This document shows, in pieces, positions 1-7,143 of a stretch of DNA of 14,664 nucleotides. The DNA is from JBCDBH01 sp039184055. Lineage in GTDB: Bacteria; Acidobacteriota; Thermoanaerobaculia; Multivoradales; J023. Both the position numbers and the translations under genes were made by a program. How positions within the stretch are numbered: the stretch's first letter is position 1; the number at the start of each line of letters is the position of its first letter. The notes under the pieces were generated by a model. It was not told the origin of the DNA and did not search any database. It saw nothing but the letters and a program-made list of their open reading frames with translations. Where the stretch lies: contig JBCDBH010000127.1 in assembly GCA_039184055.1 (NCBI GenBank), positions 1 through 14,664 on the forward strand. The letters run 5' to 3'.

Positions 1-281
1 ATGTCGGTGATCAGCCCGGGGGTGAGCAGGACGGCGCCGGCGATCAGGATCAACAAGGCATCGATCAGCGCTTCCCCCGGAAGCTCGCCCCGTGCCATCG
101 CGGCGCGTACCCGTGTCCAGGTGATCAGGCCCTGACGGCGGGCGAGATAGGCGCCGAGCACACCGGTCACGAAGACCAGCGCGATGGTGGGGAGCAGGCC
201 GACCCATTGACCGAGCCATACCAAGACCGCCAGCTCGATCAGCGGCACTAGCGTGAAGAGCAATAGGAGACGAAAAAACAT
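1..281 (-). CDS. fxsA: FxsA family membrane protein, 3' end cut by window edge
   Basis: The reverse strand from the ATG at 281-279 encodes at least 93 residues starting MFFRLLLLFTLVPLIELAVL. It has two hydrophobic segments (about residues 4-20 and 24-45), then the family hallmarks ARRQG, ARGELPG and, in a third hydrophobic stretch, LLTPGLITD. These match FxsA (PF04186), a small cytoplasmic membrane protein named for suppressing F-exclusion of phage T7 when overproduced in E. coli; its normal function is unknown. The protein runs off the left edge, so the variable hydrophilic C-terminal tail is not seen. The start lies 17 bp after the ilvA stop on the same strand with no clear Shine-Dalgarno, so it is probably co-transcribed with ilvA and partly translationally coupled. 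The family call is firm; the role is not inferable here. Confidence 0.86.
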   Translation of the reverse strand, partial: MFFRLLLLFTLVPLIELAVLVWLGQWVGLLPTIALVFVTGVLGAYLARRQGLITWTRVRAAMARGELPGEALIDALLILIAGAVLLTPGLITD

Positions 282-298
282 CAGGTTCGAGCGTCCAT

Positions 299-1540
299 TC
301 AGGCTCCGAGCGGCACCTGAGCCGGATTGAGCTCGTGCACCGCGATGTCGGCGGCGCGCAACGAAGAGATGACGCTTTCGATGTGGGCGCGGTTGCGCAC
401 CTCGAGGGTGACCACGACACCCGCCTGGCCAAAAGGAGCGGCGGCGAAGACGCGATCGTGCACCAGACCCACGACGTTGCCACCCTGCTGCGCGATCAAC
501 GACAGGAGTCCGGCCAGGGAACCGGGGCGATCGTCGACCGTGGCACGAAGCCGCACCAGGCGTTGCCGCTGTACCAATGCGCGATCGATCAAGAGCGCCA
601 GACGGTTGAGATCGATGTTGCCGCCGCACAACACCACTCCCACTTTCTTGCCGTGCAGCTCGTGCCGGAGACGGTCGTTGGCGAGCGCCGCGACGCCGGC
701 CGCGCCAGCGCCTTCGGTGAGGGTTTTGGTGATGTCGAGAATGTCGACCACCGCGGCTTCGATCGCGGTCTCGCTCACCAAGATGATGTCGTCGACCGTT
801 TGCTTGATGATGTCCAGGGTGCGCGTGGCCGGTCGCTTGACCGCCAGACCATCGGCGATCGAGTAGATCGTTCCTTCGCTCGGGACGACCTGGCCGGCGT
901 CGAAGCTTCGCTTCATCGCCGGCGCGCGTTCGCTTTGCACGCCGTAGATCCGCATATCGGGTCGTTTGGCGCGCAGAGCGCTGGCAACGCCGCTGATCAA
1001 GCCACCGCCACCGATCGGCACGATGACCGCTTCGAGATCGGGAACGGTGTCGAGCAGCTCGAGACCGGCGGTGCCCTGACCGGCGATGACGTCGTCGTCG
1101 TCGAAGGGGTGGACGAAGAGCGCGCCCTGTTCTTTTTCCAACTGGCGCGCTCGGTCGTAGGCGTCGTCGAAGGTTTCGCCGGCGAGCACGGCGCGGGCGC
1201 CGAGCGCTTCGGTGCGATCGACCTTGACCAGGGGCGTGGTCTCGGGCATGACGATGGTCGCCGGGACACCGAGCTGGCCGGCGGCGTAGGCGACCCCTTG
1301 AGCGTGATTGCCGGCCGACGCGGCGATGACGCCGTGCTCGCGTGCTTCGTCACCGAGGGTGAGCAATTTGTTGAACGCACCGCGGAGCTTGAACGAGCCC
1401 GTCAGTTGCATCGTTTCGAATTTTACATAGACTTCGAAGCCGGTTCGGTGGCTGAGCTCGGGCACCCAAAGCGTTGGCGTGACCACGGTTTTCCCGGCGA
1501 TCCGTTCGCGGGCGGCTTCGATGGCGGTGATATCGATCAT
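299..1540 (-). CDS. ilvA: Threonine ammonia-lyase (threonine dehydratase) with C-terminal ACT domain
   Basis: A 413-residue PLP enzyme that deaminates L-threonine to 2-oxobutanoate, the first step toward isoleucine or of threonine catabolism; it may also act on serine. The fold-type II core covers about residues 1-320. SFKLRGA holds the Schiff-base lysine (Lys51), SAGNHAQG at 75-82 binds the substrate carboxylate, GGGGLISG at 177-184 binds the PLP phosphate, and CGGN is at 305-308. A single ACT-like domain (about 327-405, RLVRLRATVDDRPGSLAGLL) follows, which is the medium-length ilvA/tdcB arrangement of about 400 aa rather than the 500-aa E. coli IlvA with two ACT-like modules. The start MIDITAIEAARERI was chosen because it aligns with the family N-terminus and has GGAG 13 nt upstream. 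A longer reading frame to 1657 adds an Arg-rich non-homologous leader. The ACT domain implies allosteric control, but the effector (isoleucine or valine) cannot be told. Confidence 0.96.
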   Translation of the reverse strand: MIDITAIEAARERIAGKTVVTPTLWVPELSHRTGFEVYVKFETMQLTGSFKLRGAFNKLLTLGDEAREHGVIAASAGNHAQGVAYAAGQLGVPATIVMPETTPLVKVDRTEALGARAVLAGETFDDAYDRARQLEKEQGALFVHPFDDDDVIAGQGTAGLELLDTVPDLEAVIVPIGGGGLISGVASALRAKRPDMRIYGVQSERAPAMKRSFDAGQVVPSEGTIYSIADGLAVKRPATRTLDIIKQTVDDIILVSETAIEAAVVDILDITKTLTEGAGAAGVAALANDRLRHELHGKKVGVVLCGGNIDLNRLALLIDRALVQRQRLVRLRATVDDRPGSLAGLLSLIAQQGGNVVGLVHDRVFAAAPFGQAGVVVTLEVRNRAHIESVISSLRAADIAVHELNPAQVPLGA

Positions 1541-1868
1541 GGTCGACGCTCTGCTCCGTTCTGTCGAGTCGGGTTGACGGTCTGACGATACACGTAGCGG
1601 TCGGCATTCGCCTACCGTGACGCCGGGTCCGCGGATCGCGGCGGGTGATACTCTCACGTATTGTCACACCGTCACCTGTTTCCCATCCTGAGCCGGCACG
1701 GCGAGCCGGGGAAGGCAGATGCCGGGAAGACACATGCCGGCAAGACACACGACCGTGCCTCGACTTCGCCTCATTGACGGCACGATTCCAAGGCAAGCTG
1801 TTATGGACGCCCCGAAGGAGCGTACGACAACGTATTCCGCAACGTCGCGCGGGGCTCGGAAGGAAACC
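1541..1868. other. Divergent intergenic region between ilvA and uppS
   Basis: This 328 bp region lies between the divergent ilvA and uppS starts and must hold both promoters. On the plus strand a TTGACG at 1774-1779 precedes a poor -10-like TGTTAT at 1799-1804 (19-bp spacer), a weak candidate for uppS. I could not find a convincing promoter for ilvA on the minus strand. A 15-bp tandem repeat sits at 1719-1748 and a small inverted repeat (CCGCG-GAT-CGCGG) at 1629-1641. No small gene is supported: the open frames here have no homology that I recognise, and the one in frame with uppS is made largely of the tandem repeat. Confidence 0.6.
1719..1748. repeat. 15-bp tandem repeat, two copies
   Basis: Two head-to-tail copies, ATGCCGGGAAGACAC (1719-1733) and ATGCCGGCAAGACAC (1734-1748), differ at one base. 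A more diverged GAGCCGGGGAAGGCAG at 1703-1718 may be a third unit. The repeat lies in non-coding DNA about 120 bp before uppS. It could be a slippage product or a pair of binding sites; the sequence alone does not decide. Confidence 0.7.
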
Positions 1869-2753
1869 ATGCAACGAGACGATCTATCGACCACCGCTCC
1901 CAGGCCGGCATTCGATCTCAGCTGGATCCGCGATGTCGCGAGTCTCGCCGGCACGTTGGCTGGCATGGTCAAGCACTGGCTGAAAGAGCCGTTCTACGTC
2001 TTCTATTTGCGACGGTTGCGTGGCAAGGCCGAGAATTGGCGCAAGCCTCGACACATCGGTTTGATCATGGACGGGAATCGTCGCTTCGCCCGCACCACGG
2101 GTTTGCCGAGTGCGATTTCAGGGCATCATCGGGGCGCCGAGAAACTTCGCGAGGTGCTCGATTGGTGTTCGCGGGTCGATATTCGCGTCGTCACGGTATG
2201 GTGCTTTTCGATCGACAACTTCCAGCGCAGCACCGACGAAGTCGAAGGCCTGTTGAGCCTCTTCGAGACCAAGACTCGCGAGATGACCGAAGGCGAGACG
2301 GTGCACGATCGTCGGATCCGCGTGCGCTACATCGGTCGACTCGATCTCCTACCCGAAAGCCTGCAGGAAGAAATCGCCCGACTCGAGGCGGCGACCGCCC
2401 ACTACGATCGCTACACGCTCAATATCGCCATGGCGTACGGCGGGCGCGAAGAGATCACCGACGCGATGCGTCAATGGCTACGCGACCAGATCGCCAACGG
2501 GCGTCGTCCCGAGGAGATCGCCGAGAATCTCGAGGCCAATGCAATCGAGCCCTATCTCTACACCTCGGGGCAGCCCGAGCCCGATCTCATTTTGCGTACC
2601 AGTGGTGAGGTCAGGATGTCGGGGTTTTTGTTGTGGCAAAGTGCCTATTCAGAGTTCTATTTCTCAGATGCCAACTGGCCAGCTTTTCGTGAGATCGATT
2701 TTTTGCGTGCTTTGCGTGCATACGACCTGCGGCAGCGCCGTTTCGGTCGTTGA
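1869..2753 (+). CDS. uppS: Cis-prenyltransferase (isoprenyl / undecaprenyl diphosphate synthase family)
   Basis: A 294-residue cytosolic, membrane-associated enzyme that adds isopentenyl diphosphate units in cis to an allylic diphosphate, giving the lipid carrier (usually undecaprenyl diphosphate) for peptidoglycan and other glycans. Motif HIGLIMDGNRRFA (62-74) holds the Mg-binding aspartate Asp68. SIDNFQRS (114-121) is the conserved FSxxNWxRP-like region, and RTSGEVRMSGFLLWQSAYSE (243-262) is the diphosphate-binding signature, followed by FYF. About 60 residues precede the core, including KEPFYVFYLRRLR (39-51), which resembles the N-terminal helix of actinobacterial/Rv1086-type and other long-N-terminus members rather than E. 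coli UppS (253 aa). The start at 1869 has a strong GGAAGGAAACC just upstream. Product chain length cannot be read with confidence, so a short- or medium-chain (Z)-prenyl diphosphate synthase is possible. It is probably transcribed from its own promoter in 1541-1868. Confidence 0.93.
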   Translation: MQRDDLSTTAPRPAFDLSWIRDVASLAGTLAGMVKHWLKEPFYVFYLRRLRGKAENWRKPRHIGLIMDGNRRFARTTGLPSAISGHHRGAEKLREVLDWCSRVDIRVVTVWCFSIDNFQRSTDEVEGLLSLFETKTREMTEGETVHDRRIRVRYIGRLDLLPESLQEEIARLEAATAHYDRYTLNIAMAYGGREEITDAMRQWLRDQIANGRRPEEIAENLEANAIEPYLYTSGQPEPDLILRTSGEVRMSGFLLWQSAYSEFYFSDANWPAFREIDFLRALRAYDLRQRRFGR

Positions 2754-2770
2754 GCGACGGCCCGGTCGGG

Positions 2771-2798
2771 CTTCCATTCTCAGAGATTCTGGTAATAT
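2771..2798 (+). promoter_or_regulatory. Candidate extended -10 promoter for the GGDEF/EAL gene
   Basis: TAATAT at 2793-2798 is preceded by TGG at 2790-2792, an extended -10 (TGnTAATAT). A poor -35 (CTTCCA, 2771-2776) lies 16 bp upstream. It would start transcription near 2805, about 70 nt before the start codon at 2876. AT-rich bases are rare in this DNA, which makes the match stand out. It is read from sequence only. Confidence 0.4.
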
Positions 2799-2841
2799 GC
2801 GTATTCTCCGTTTTCACCCGGCGCCGATCTAGGTCCGGATT

Positions 2842-2859
2842 GCCGACCGAACGGTCGGC
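2842..2859. promoter_or_regulatory. 8-bp inverted repeat (operator-like) before the GGDEF/EAL gene
   Basis: GCCGACCG-AA-CGGTCGGC is a perfect 8-bp inverted repeat with a 2-bp centre, ending 16 bp before the ATG at 2876 and downstream of the candidate promoter. It could be a dimeric repressor site of the TetR type, or in RNA a 7-bp stem with a GAAC loop that hinders ribosome access. It has no T-tract after it, so it is not an intrinsic terminator. Confidence 0.45.
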
Positions 2860-2875
2860 CTGTAAATGGTTTTAG

Positions 2876-4579
2876 ATGCTGGTCAACCCTCTCATCGACT
2901 CCACCGTGGCTCCCGGGGGTGAGGTGCGCGCCTTGCTCGCCGGTCTGAGCATCGGTGTCGTGCAGCTCGACGTCGGTTGTCGGATCGTCGATCTGAATGG
3001 CGCCGCCGAGGAGATTCTCGGTGCGCGTCGCTCGACGTTGATCGGTCGCGCGCTCGATGACGTGTACCGCTTGATGGCCGGAGAGGGTCGGGGTCGGTTG
3101 CGCTCGTTGGCCGACCGGGCGTTGCGCGAGACCGTGCCCACCGAGCGTTCGGAGATTCGACTCTTGCTGCGACCCGATGGCGTGAGCTTGCCGGTGTGCG
3201 AGCGGGCGATGCCGATCGGTGGGCCCGGAGGCGTGGTCGACGGTGCGTGGTTGTTGGTCGAGGACGTCACCGAGCTCCATGCGCTTCGGCGTGAGCATCA
3301 ATACCTGACCTTTCACGATCCGGTGACCGGGTTGCTCAACCGACGAGCCTTCGAAGGGCATCTCGACAACGCGGTGAAGAGCCTGGCGGCCGGCACGACT
3401 CACGCGTTCGGCTATATCGATCTCGACGATTTCGAGGCGATCAGCGACACCTTTGGTCAGGTGGCGGGCGACGAGATGCTGCGTCAGCTGATCGCGTCGG
3501 TCTCCCAGGCGCTCGGTGATCGCGATGTCTTGGCGCGATTGTCCGAGGTGCGTTTCGCGATCTTGCTCGATGGTTGCCGACCCGGTGAGATCGAATCGAT
3601 CGCGCAACGATTGCGTCAGGCGATCGCCGACTTCCGCTTCGTCTGGCAGCACGAGACCTTCGAGATCGGCGCCACCATCGGTCTGGTGCCGATCGACGCC
3701 ACGACGGTCGATCTCCAACGGCTGCTCGCCGCCGCCGATGCCGCGACCACGATGGCGCGTGACGAAACCCAGGCGGTGCATCGCTTCGATCCGCAATCGT
3801 CACGCGACATCAAGCTCGCCGATCATTTCGGCGATATGCGCTGGCTGTCGCGGATTCACCGGGCGCTCAAGAAGGGTGGCTTTCGGCTCTATCGTCAGCC
3901 GATCGTACCCACCGACGATCCGTCGCCCGAGAACGCGCCGCTCTACGAAGTCTTGCTGCGGATGGTCGATCGCGATGGCGAGATCGTCACGCCGGGTGCC
4001 TTTATCCAGGCCGCCGAGCGATTTCGCTTGATTTCGTCGATCGACCGTTGGGTGGTGCGCGCGGTGCTCGACCAGATGACCAAAGAGCCCGACGCCACCT
4101 ACGCGGTGGCGGTGAATCTCTCCGGTCGTTCGGTGGGCGAAGCGAGCTTTCTCGACGATGTGTCGAGCTACCTCGACGAGCATCCCGAGGTTCGACCGCA
4201 ACGGCTGTGTTTCGAGATCACCGAAACCGCCGCGGTGTCGAATCTGCAGCGGGCACGCCGCTTCATCAGCGTGCTCAAAGCGCGAGGCTGTCGCTTCGTG
4301 CTCGACGATTTCGGTAGCGGTCTCTCGTCGTTCGCGTATTTGAAGAACCTCGACGTCGACTTCATCAAGATCGATGGCTCCTTCGTGGTCGGCATGGCCG
4401 ACGATCCGGTGCATCGCGCGATCATCACCGCGATCCACCAAGTCGGCGCGTCTCTCGAGCTCGCGACCATCGCCGAATATGTCGAAACCGAGACCGCGCT
4501 CGAGGAGCTCGCCGCGCTCGGGGTCGACTACGCCCAGGGCTTTTGGATTCGCCGTCCACAGCCGTGGAGCGACGCTTGA
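2876..4579 (+). CDS. PAS-GGDEF(degenerate)-EAL protein, predicted c-di-GMP phosphodiesterase
   Basis: A 567-residue soluble protein with no membrane segment. A PAS domain (about 16-135) ends in EDVTELHAL. A GGDEF domain (about 142-306) starts HDPVTGLLNRRAF, but the active-site loop reads RLSEVRFAILL (221-231), so GGDEF is replaced by SEVRF and cyclase activity is very unlikely. The EAL domain (about 326-563) keeps the expected catalytic and metal residues: Glu358 in YEVLLRM (EVL for EAL), Asn414 in AVNLSG, Glu447 in EITE, Asp477/478 in LDDFGSG, Lys498 in FIKID, Glu534 in AEYVE and Gln554 in QGFW. It should hydrolyse c-di-GMP to pGpG, with PAS and the dead GGDEF as sensory or allosteric parts. 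The ATG at 2876 has no good Shine-Dalgarno; GTG at 2924 after GGGGGTGAG is an alternative that still keeps the PAS domain. It stands between uppS and the metabolic operon with spacers on both sides, so it is probably monocistronic. Confidence 0.93.
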   Translation: MLVNPLIDSTVAPGGEVRALLAGLSIGVVQLDVGCRIVDLNGAAEEILGARRSTLIGRALDDVYRLMAGEGRGRLRSLADRALRETVPTERSEIRLLLRPDGVSLPVCERAMPIGGPGGVVDGAWLLVEDVTELHALRREHQYLTFHDPVTGLLNRRAFEGHLDNAVKSLAAGTTHAFGYIDLDDFEAISDTFGQVAGDEMLRQLIASVSQALGDRDVLARLSEVRFAILLDGCRPGEIESIAQRLRQAIADFRFVWQHETFEIGATIGLVPIDATTVDLQRLLAAADAATTMARDETQAVHRFDPQSSRDIKLADHFGDMRWLSRIHRALKKGGFRLYRQPIVPTDDPSPENAPLYEVLLRMVDRDGEIVTPGAFIQAAERFRLISSIDRWVVRAVLDQMTKEPDATYAVAVNLSGRSVGEASFLDDVSSYLDEHPEVRPQRLCFEITETAAVSNLQRARRFISVLKARGCRFVLDDFGSGLSSFAYLKNLDVDFIKIDGSFVVGMADDPVHRAIITAIHQVGASLELATIAEYVETETALEELAALGVDYAQGFWIRRPQPWSDA

Positions 4580-4605
4580 CCCGTCGTCCACCCCACTCCT
4601 AGAAT
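4576..4605 (+). promoter_or_regulatory. Sigma70-like promoter for the aminotransferase-reductase-kinase operon
   Basis: TTGACC (4576-4581), an 18-bp spacer and TAGAAT (4600-4605) match the sigma70 consensus at 5 of 6 bases in each hexamer. The -35 overlaps the TGA stop of the GGDEF/EAL gene. Predicted transcription start is near 4612, giving a 5' leader of about 200 nt before the ATG at 4811. This is the best promoter match I found in the window. Confidence 0.65.
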
Positions 4606-4620
4606 CCGTCCAGCTTCGTC

Positions 4621-4745
4621 AAGCGAGCCGTTGTGGGAGGGCACGAATCGACTTCGGTCGGTTCCCTCGCACGGCCACGCCAACGGTCCAGGTGACCCGC
4701 CTCGATGCGTGTGATCGCCAGGCCACGCCACGAATCGACTCGTGG
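4621..4745 (+). ncRNA. Structured 5' leader with UUCG-capped hairpin, possible cis-regulatory RNA
   Basis: Within the predicted untranslated leader, GAATCGAC (4645-4652) pairs with GTCGGTTC (4657-4664), one G-U pair included, closing a C(UUCG)G tetraloop. GAGG (4637-4640) can extend it by pairing with CCTC (4665-4668), leaving GCAC as a bulge, and GCGAG (4623-4627) could instead pair with CTCGC (4666-4670). A second stem, CCACGA (4728-4733) with TCGTGG (4740-4745), follows. The 12-mer CACGAATCGACT occurs in both stems (4642-4653 and 4729-4740), so one could displace the other. A pyrimidine-rich run at 4751-4782 leads to the GAGGAG ribosome site at 4795-4800. I do not recognise a known riboswitch class. 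Calling it regulatory is inference. Confidence 0.35.
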
Positions 4746-4810
4746 AGGCGTTCCGGTTTCCCCCCTCGCTTTGCCCTCTTTATCGTCAACATTCGAGGAG
4801 ACGATCGACC

Positions 4811-6109
4811 ATGGCCCTTTTCGCCAGCCGTATGGCCGCCTTGGGAACCGAGAACGCCTTCAAATTGGGTGAAGACATCGCGCGCTGTGTCGAGCGTGGC
4901 ATCGATGTCATCCGATTCAATCTAGGCGAGCCCGATTTCGATAGCCCGGACCACATCAACCAGGCCGGTATCGCCGCCATCGAAGCCGGAGATACGCATT
5001 ATTGTGATCCGGCCGGTTTGGCGCCGTTGCGTGAGACGATCGCCCGCCACATCCGTGACACGCGTGGCATCGAGGCCGATGCATCGCGGGTGGTGGTGAC
5101 GCCGGGTGGCAAGCCGCCGATCGGGTACACGTTGCAGACCTATGTCGATCCGGGTGACGAGGTGATCTACCCGAGCCCGGGTTTTCCGATCTACGAGTCG
5201 TGGATCACCTTCGCCGGGGCCAAGCCGGTGCCGCTCACCGTGTCCGAGGATCGTGGCTTCGCCTTCGCGCCGAGCGATCTCGAGGAGTTGATCACCGATC
5301 GCACCAAGCTGATCATCCTGTGCTCGCCGTCGAATCCCACTGGCGGCGTGTTGTCCAAGGAGGATCTGACCGGGATCGCTGGTGTGATCCGGGATCGCTG
5401 TGGCTCGGACGTGCGGATCTACTCCGACGAGATTTACGAGCACATCTTGTTCGACGGCGAAGAGCACCACAGCCTGGCGAGCCAGCCGGGTATGGCCGAG
5501 CGCACCATCGTCGCCTCGGGGTGCTCGAAGAGCTTTTCGATGACCGGCTGGCGACTCGGCTGGTCGTTGTTGCCGACCGCCGAGGAAGCGGCGGCGTTCA
5601 AACAGCTCAACATCAACATCGTGTCGTGTGTCGCGCCGTTCGTGCAGCGTGCCGCCCAGGCGGCCTACGACGATCCGGCGTCGGAGGCGTCGATCGCCGA
5701 GATGGTGTCGGCGTTCGAGCGGCGTCGCGATTGGATCGTGCCGGCGCTCGAGGCGATCGTCGGCATTCGCTGTCAGCGTCCGTCGGGTGCCTTTTACGTC
5801 TTCCCGAACGTTGCTGGAGCCTGTGATCGTTTGGGGGTGCTCGACGCCTACGAGCGCATGCCGGCGCGCATTCGAGCCCGCACCACCCCGGCCGGGATGC
5901 TGCAGATGTTCTTGCTCTACCGCTACGGCGTCGCCACCATGGATCGCAACTCCTTTGGCTCGATCGGTGCCGAAGGTCAGCACTATTTGCGGATTTCGAT
6001 CGCCGCGTCGCTCGAGAAGCTGCAAGAGGGCGTGGCGCGGATGGCGAAAGCCGTCGACGATCGCGACGGTTTTCGCGCCTTTCTCGACGAAGAGAAGCTG
6101 TGGGGTTAA
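4811..6109 (+). CDS. Class I/II PLP-dependent aminotransferase, AspC-like (substrate uncertain)
   Basis: A 432-residue fold-type I aminotransferase, expected to move an amino group between an amino acid and a 2-oxoacid in the cytosol. Visible motifs are NLGEPDFDSPDHI (37-49), NPTGGVL (175-181, PLP-contacting Asn175), SDEIYEH (205-211, Asp206 to the PLP ring nitrogen), SGCSKSFSMTGWRLGW (236-251, Schiff-base Lys240 and phosphate-binding Arg247) and HYLRISIA (391-398, carboxylate-binding Arg394). It is longer than AspC-type enzymes (about 390-400 aa), with an extra stretch around 340-388 and GGKPPIGYT (99-107) where relatives often have GAKQAL. The start at 4811 has GAGGAG 10 nt upstream; extending to 4742 adds a non-homologous tail. 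It is first in an operon with a hydroxypyruvate/glyoxylate reductase and a glycerate kinase, so serine, glycine/glyoxylate or alanine are plausible partners. Plain aspartate aminotransferase remains possible. Confidence 0.9.
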   Translation: MALFASRMAALGTENAFKLGEDIARCVERGIDVIRFNLGEPDFDSPDHINQAGIAAIEAGDTHYCDPAGLAPLRETIARHIRDTRGIEADASRVVVTPGGKPPIGYTLQTYVDPGDEVIYPSPGFPIYESWITFAGAKPVPLTVSEDRGFAFAPSDLEELITDRTKLIILCSPSNPTGGVLSKEDLTGIAGVIRDRCGSDVRIYSDEIYEHILFDGEEHHSLASQPGMAERTIVASGCSKSFSMTGWRLGWSLLPTAEEAAAFKQLNINIVSCVAPFVQRAAQAAYDDPASEASIAEMVSAFERRRDWIVPALEAIVGIRCQRPSGAFYVFPNVAGACDRLGVLDAYERMPARIRARTTPAGMLQMFLLYRYGVATMDRNSFGSIGAEGQHYLRISIAASLEKLQEGVARMAKAVDDRDGFRAFLDEEKLWG

Positions 6110-7143
6110 TGGAGATGAGTCAACATCACATTGTCGTTACCCGTCGGATCCCCGAGCCGGGGCTCGAAATTTTGCGCCAGACCGGCGCGCGTGTGACCGT
6201 CTTGCAGACCGACGAGGAGTCGGGTGTCGATCGCGGCGCCTTGCTCGCCGCGGTCGCCGACGCCGACGCCGTGCTCGCCTTGCTGTCCGAGAAGGTCGAT
6301 CGTGAGTTTTTCGCCGCTGGCGGGTCGCGTCTGCGTGGCGTCGCCAACATGGCGGTGGGCTACAACAACATCGATGTGCCGGTGGCCACCGAGCTCGGTG
6401 TGCCGGTGACCAACACGCCGGGGGTGTTGACCGACACCACCGCCGATTTCACCTGGGCGATGATTCTCGCGGTGGCGCGGCGGATCCCCGAGGCGCACAA
6501 CTACATGGTCGACGGTCGATACAAGATCTGGGGACCGAATCTCCTGGTCGGTGGCGATCTCAGCCCGGGCGGTAGTGGCCAACGCAAAGTGCTCGGGATC
6601 GTCGGCTATGGCCGGATCGGCGAGGGCGTGGCGCAACGCGCGGTGGGTTTCGAGATGGACATCCTGGCGCACGATCCCTACAACAAAGAGGGCATCGACA
6701 AGGATGATCGGGTGCAGTGGGCCGAGCTCGACGAGCTGATCGCGAAGAGCGATTTCGTCACCCTGCATCCGCCCCTCAACGCCGAGACCCATCACATGAT
6801 CTCCGAGGCCGAGCTGCGCGCGATGAAGTCGACGGCCTATTTGATCAACGCCGCGCGTGGACCGGTGGTCGACGAGAAGGCGCTGGTGGTGGCGTTGCGT
6901 GAGCGCTGGATCGCCGGCGCGGCGCTCGACGTCTACGAGGACGAGCCAGCGATGGCACCCGGTCTCGCCGAGCTCGACAACGCCGTGCTGTTGCCTCATA
7001 TCGCCAGCGCCAGCATCGATACGCGGGCCAAGATGGCGACCATGGCGGCGGTCAACACGGTCGCCTTTCTCCGTGGCGAGCCGGCGCCCAACGTGCTCAA
7101 TCCCGAGGTCTACGACACCGACGCCTATCGAGCGCGCGGTTGA
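6109..7143 (+). CDS. gyaR: D-2-hydroxyacid dehydrogenase, glyoxylate/hydroxypyruvate reductase
   Basis: A 344-residue NAD(P)-dependent enzyme of the D-isomer-specific 2-hydroxyacid dehydrogenase family, closest in style to GyaR/GRHPR. It reduces glyoxylate to glycolate and hydroxypyruvate to D-glycerate. The N-terminus VVTRRIPEPGLEIL (9-22) and VGYNNID (83-89) are typical of GyaR. The dinucleotide site is GIVGYGRIGEG (163-173), and the catalytic triad is Arg250 (NAARGPV), Glu279 (VYEDEP) and His297 (LLPHIAS), with spacing that fits the archaeal glyoxylate reductase. The residues after the second beta strand (HDPYNKEG) include no clear Arg for NADPH, so cofactor choice is open. The ATG at 6109 shares one base with the upstream stop (TAATG), which suggests translational coupling. 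ATG at 6115, with GGGG about 9 nt upstream, is an equally good start and only two residues shorter. Confidence 0.92.
   Translation: MEMSQHHIVVTRRIPEPGLEILRQTGARVTVLQTDEESGVDRGALLAAVADADAVLALLSEKVDREFFAAGGSRLRGVANMAVGYNNIDVPVATELGVPVTNTPGVLTDTTADFTWAMILAVARRIPEAHNYMVDGRYKIWGPNLLVGGDLSPGGSGQRKVLGIVGYGRIGEGVAQRAVGFEMDILAHDPYNKEGIDKDDRVQWAELDELIAKSDFVTLHPPLNAETHHMISEAELRAMKSTAYLINAARGPVVDEKALVVALRERWIAGAALDVYEDEPAMAPGLAELDNAVLLPHIASASIDTRAKMATMAAVNTVAFLRGEPAPNVLNPEVYDTDAYRARG

Noticed and set aside
335..1585. Long open frame on the plus strand (416 codons) opposite ilvA
   Set aside because: It is the antisense of a clearly homologous ilvA gene. GC-rich codon bias keeps the opposite strand open; its product is His/Asp/Arg-rich with no recognisable domain.
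1541..1657. Longer ilvA start at 1657 adding 39 residues
   Set aside because: The added segment is Arg/Ser-rich and non-homologous; the family N-terminus aligns with MIDITAIEA at 1540.
1719..1868. Longer uppS start at 1719 adding 50 residues
   Set aside because: The extension is encoded by the 15-bp repeat and non-conserved sequence, whereas ATG 1869 has a strong GGAAGG ribosome site.
2760..2778. GCCCG-GT-CGGGC inverted repeat after uppS as a terminator
   Set aside because: The stem is only 4-5 bp with a 2-base loop and is followed by TTCCATTC rather than a T-run, so it is too weak to call.
6100..6114. GTG start at 6100 for the reductase
   Set aside because: It only adds three residues inside the aminotransferase gene; the TAATG start at 6109 or ATG at 6115 fits the family N-terminus better.
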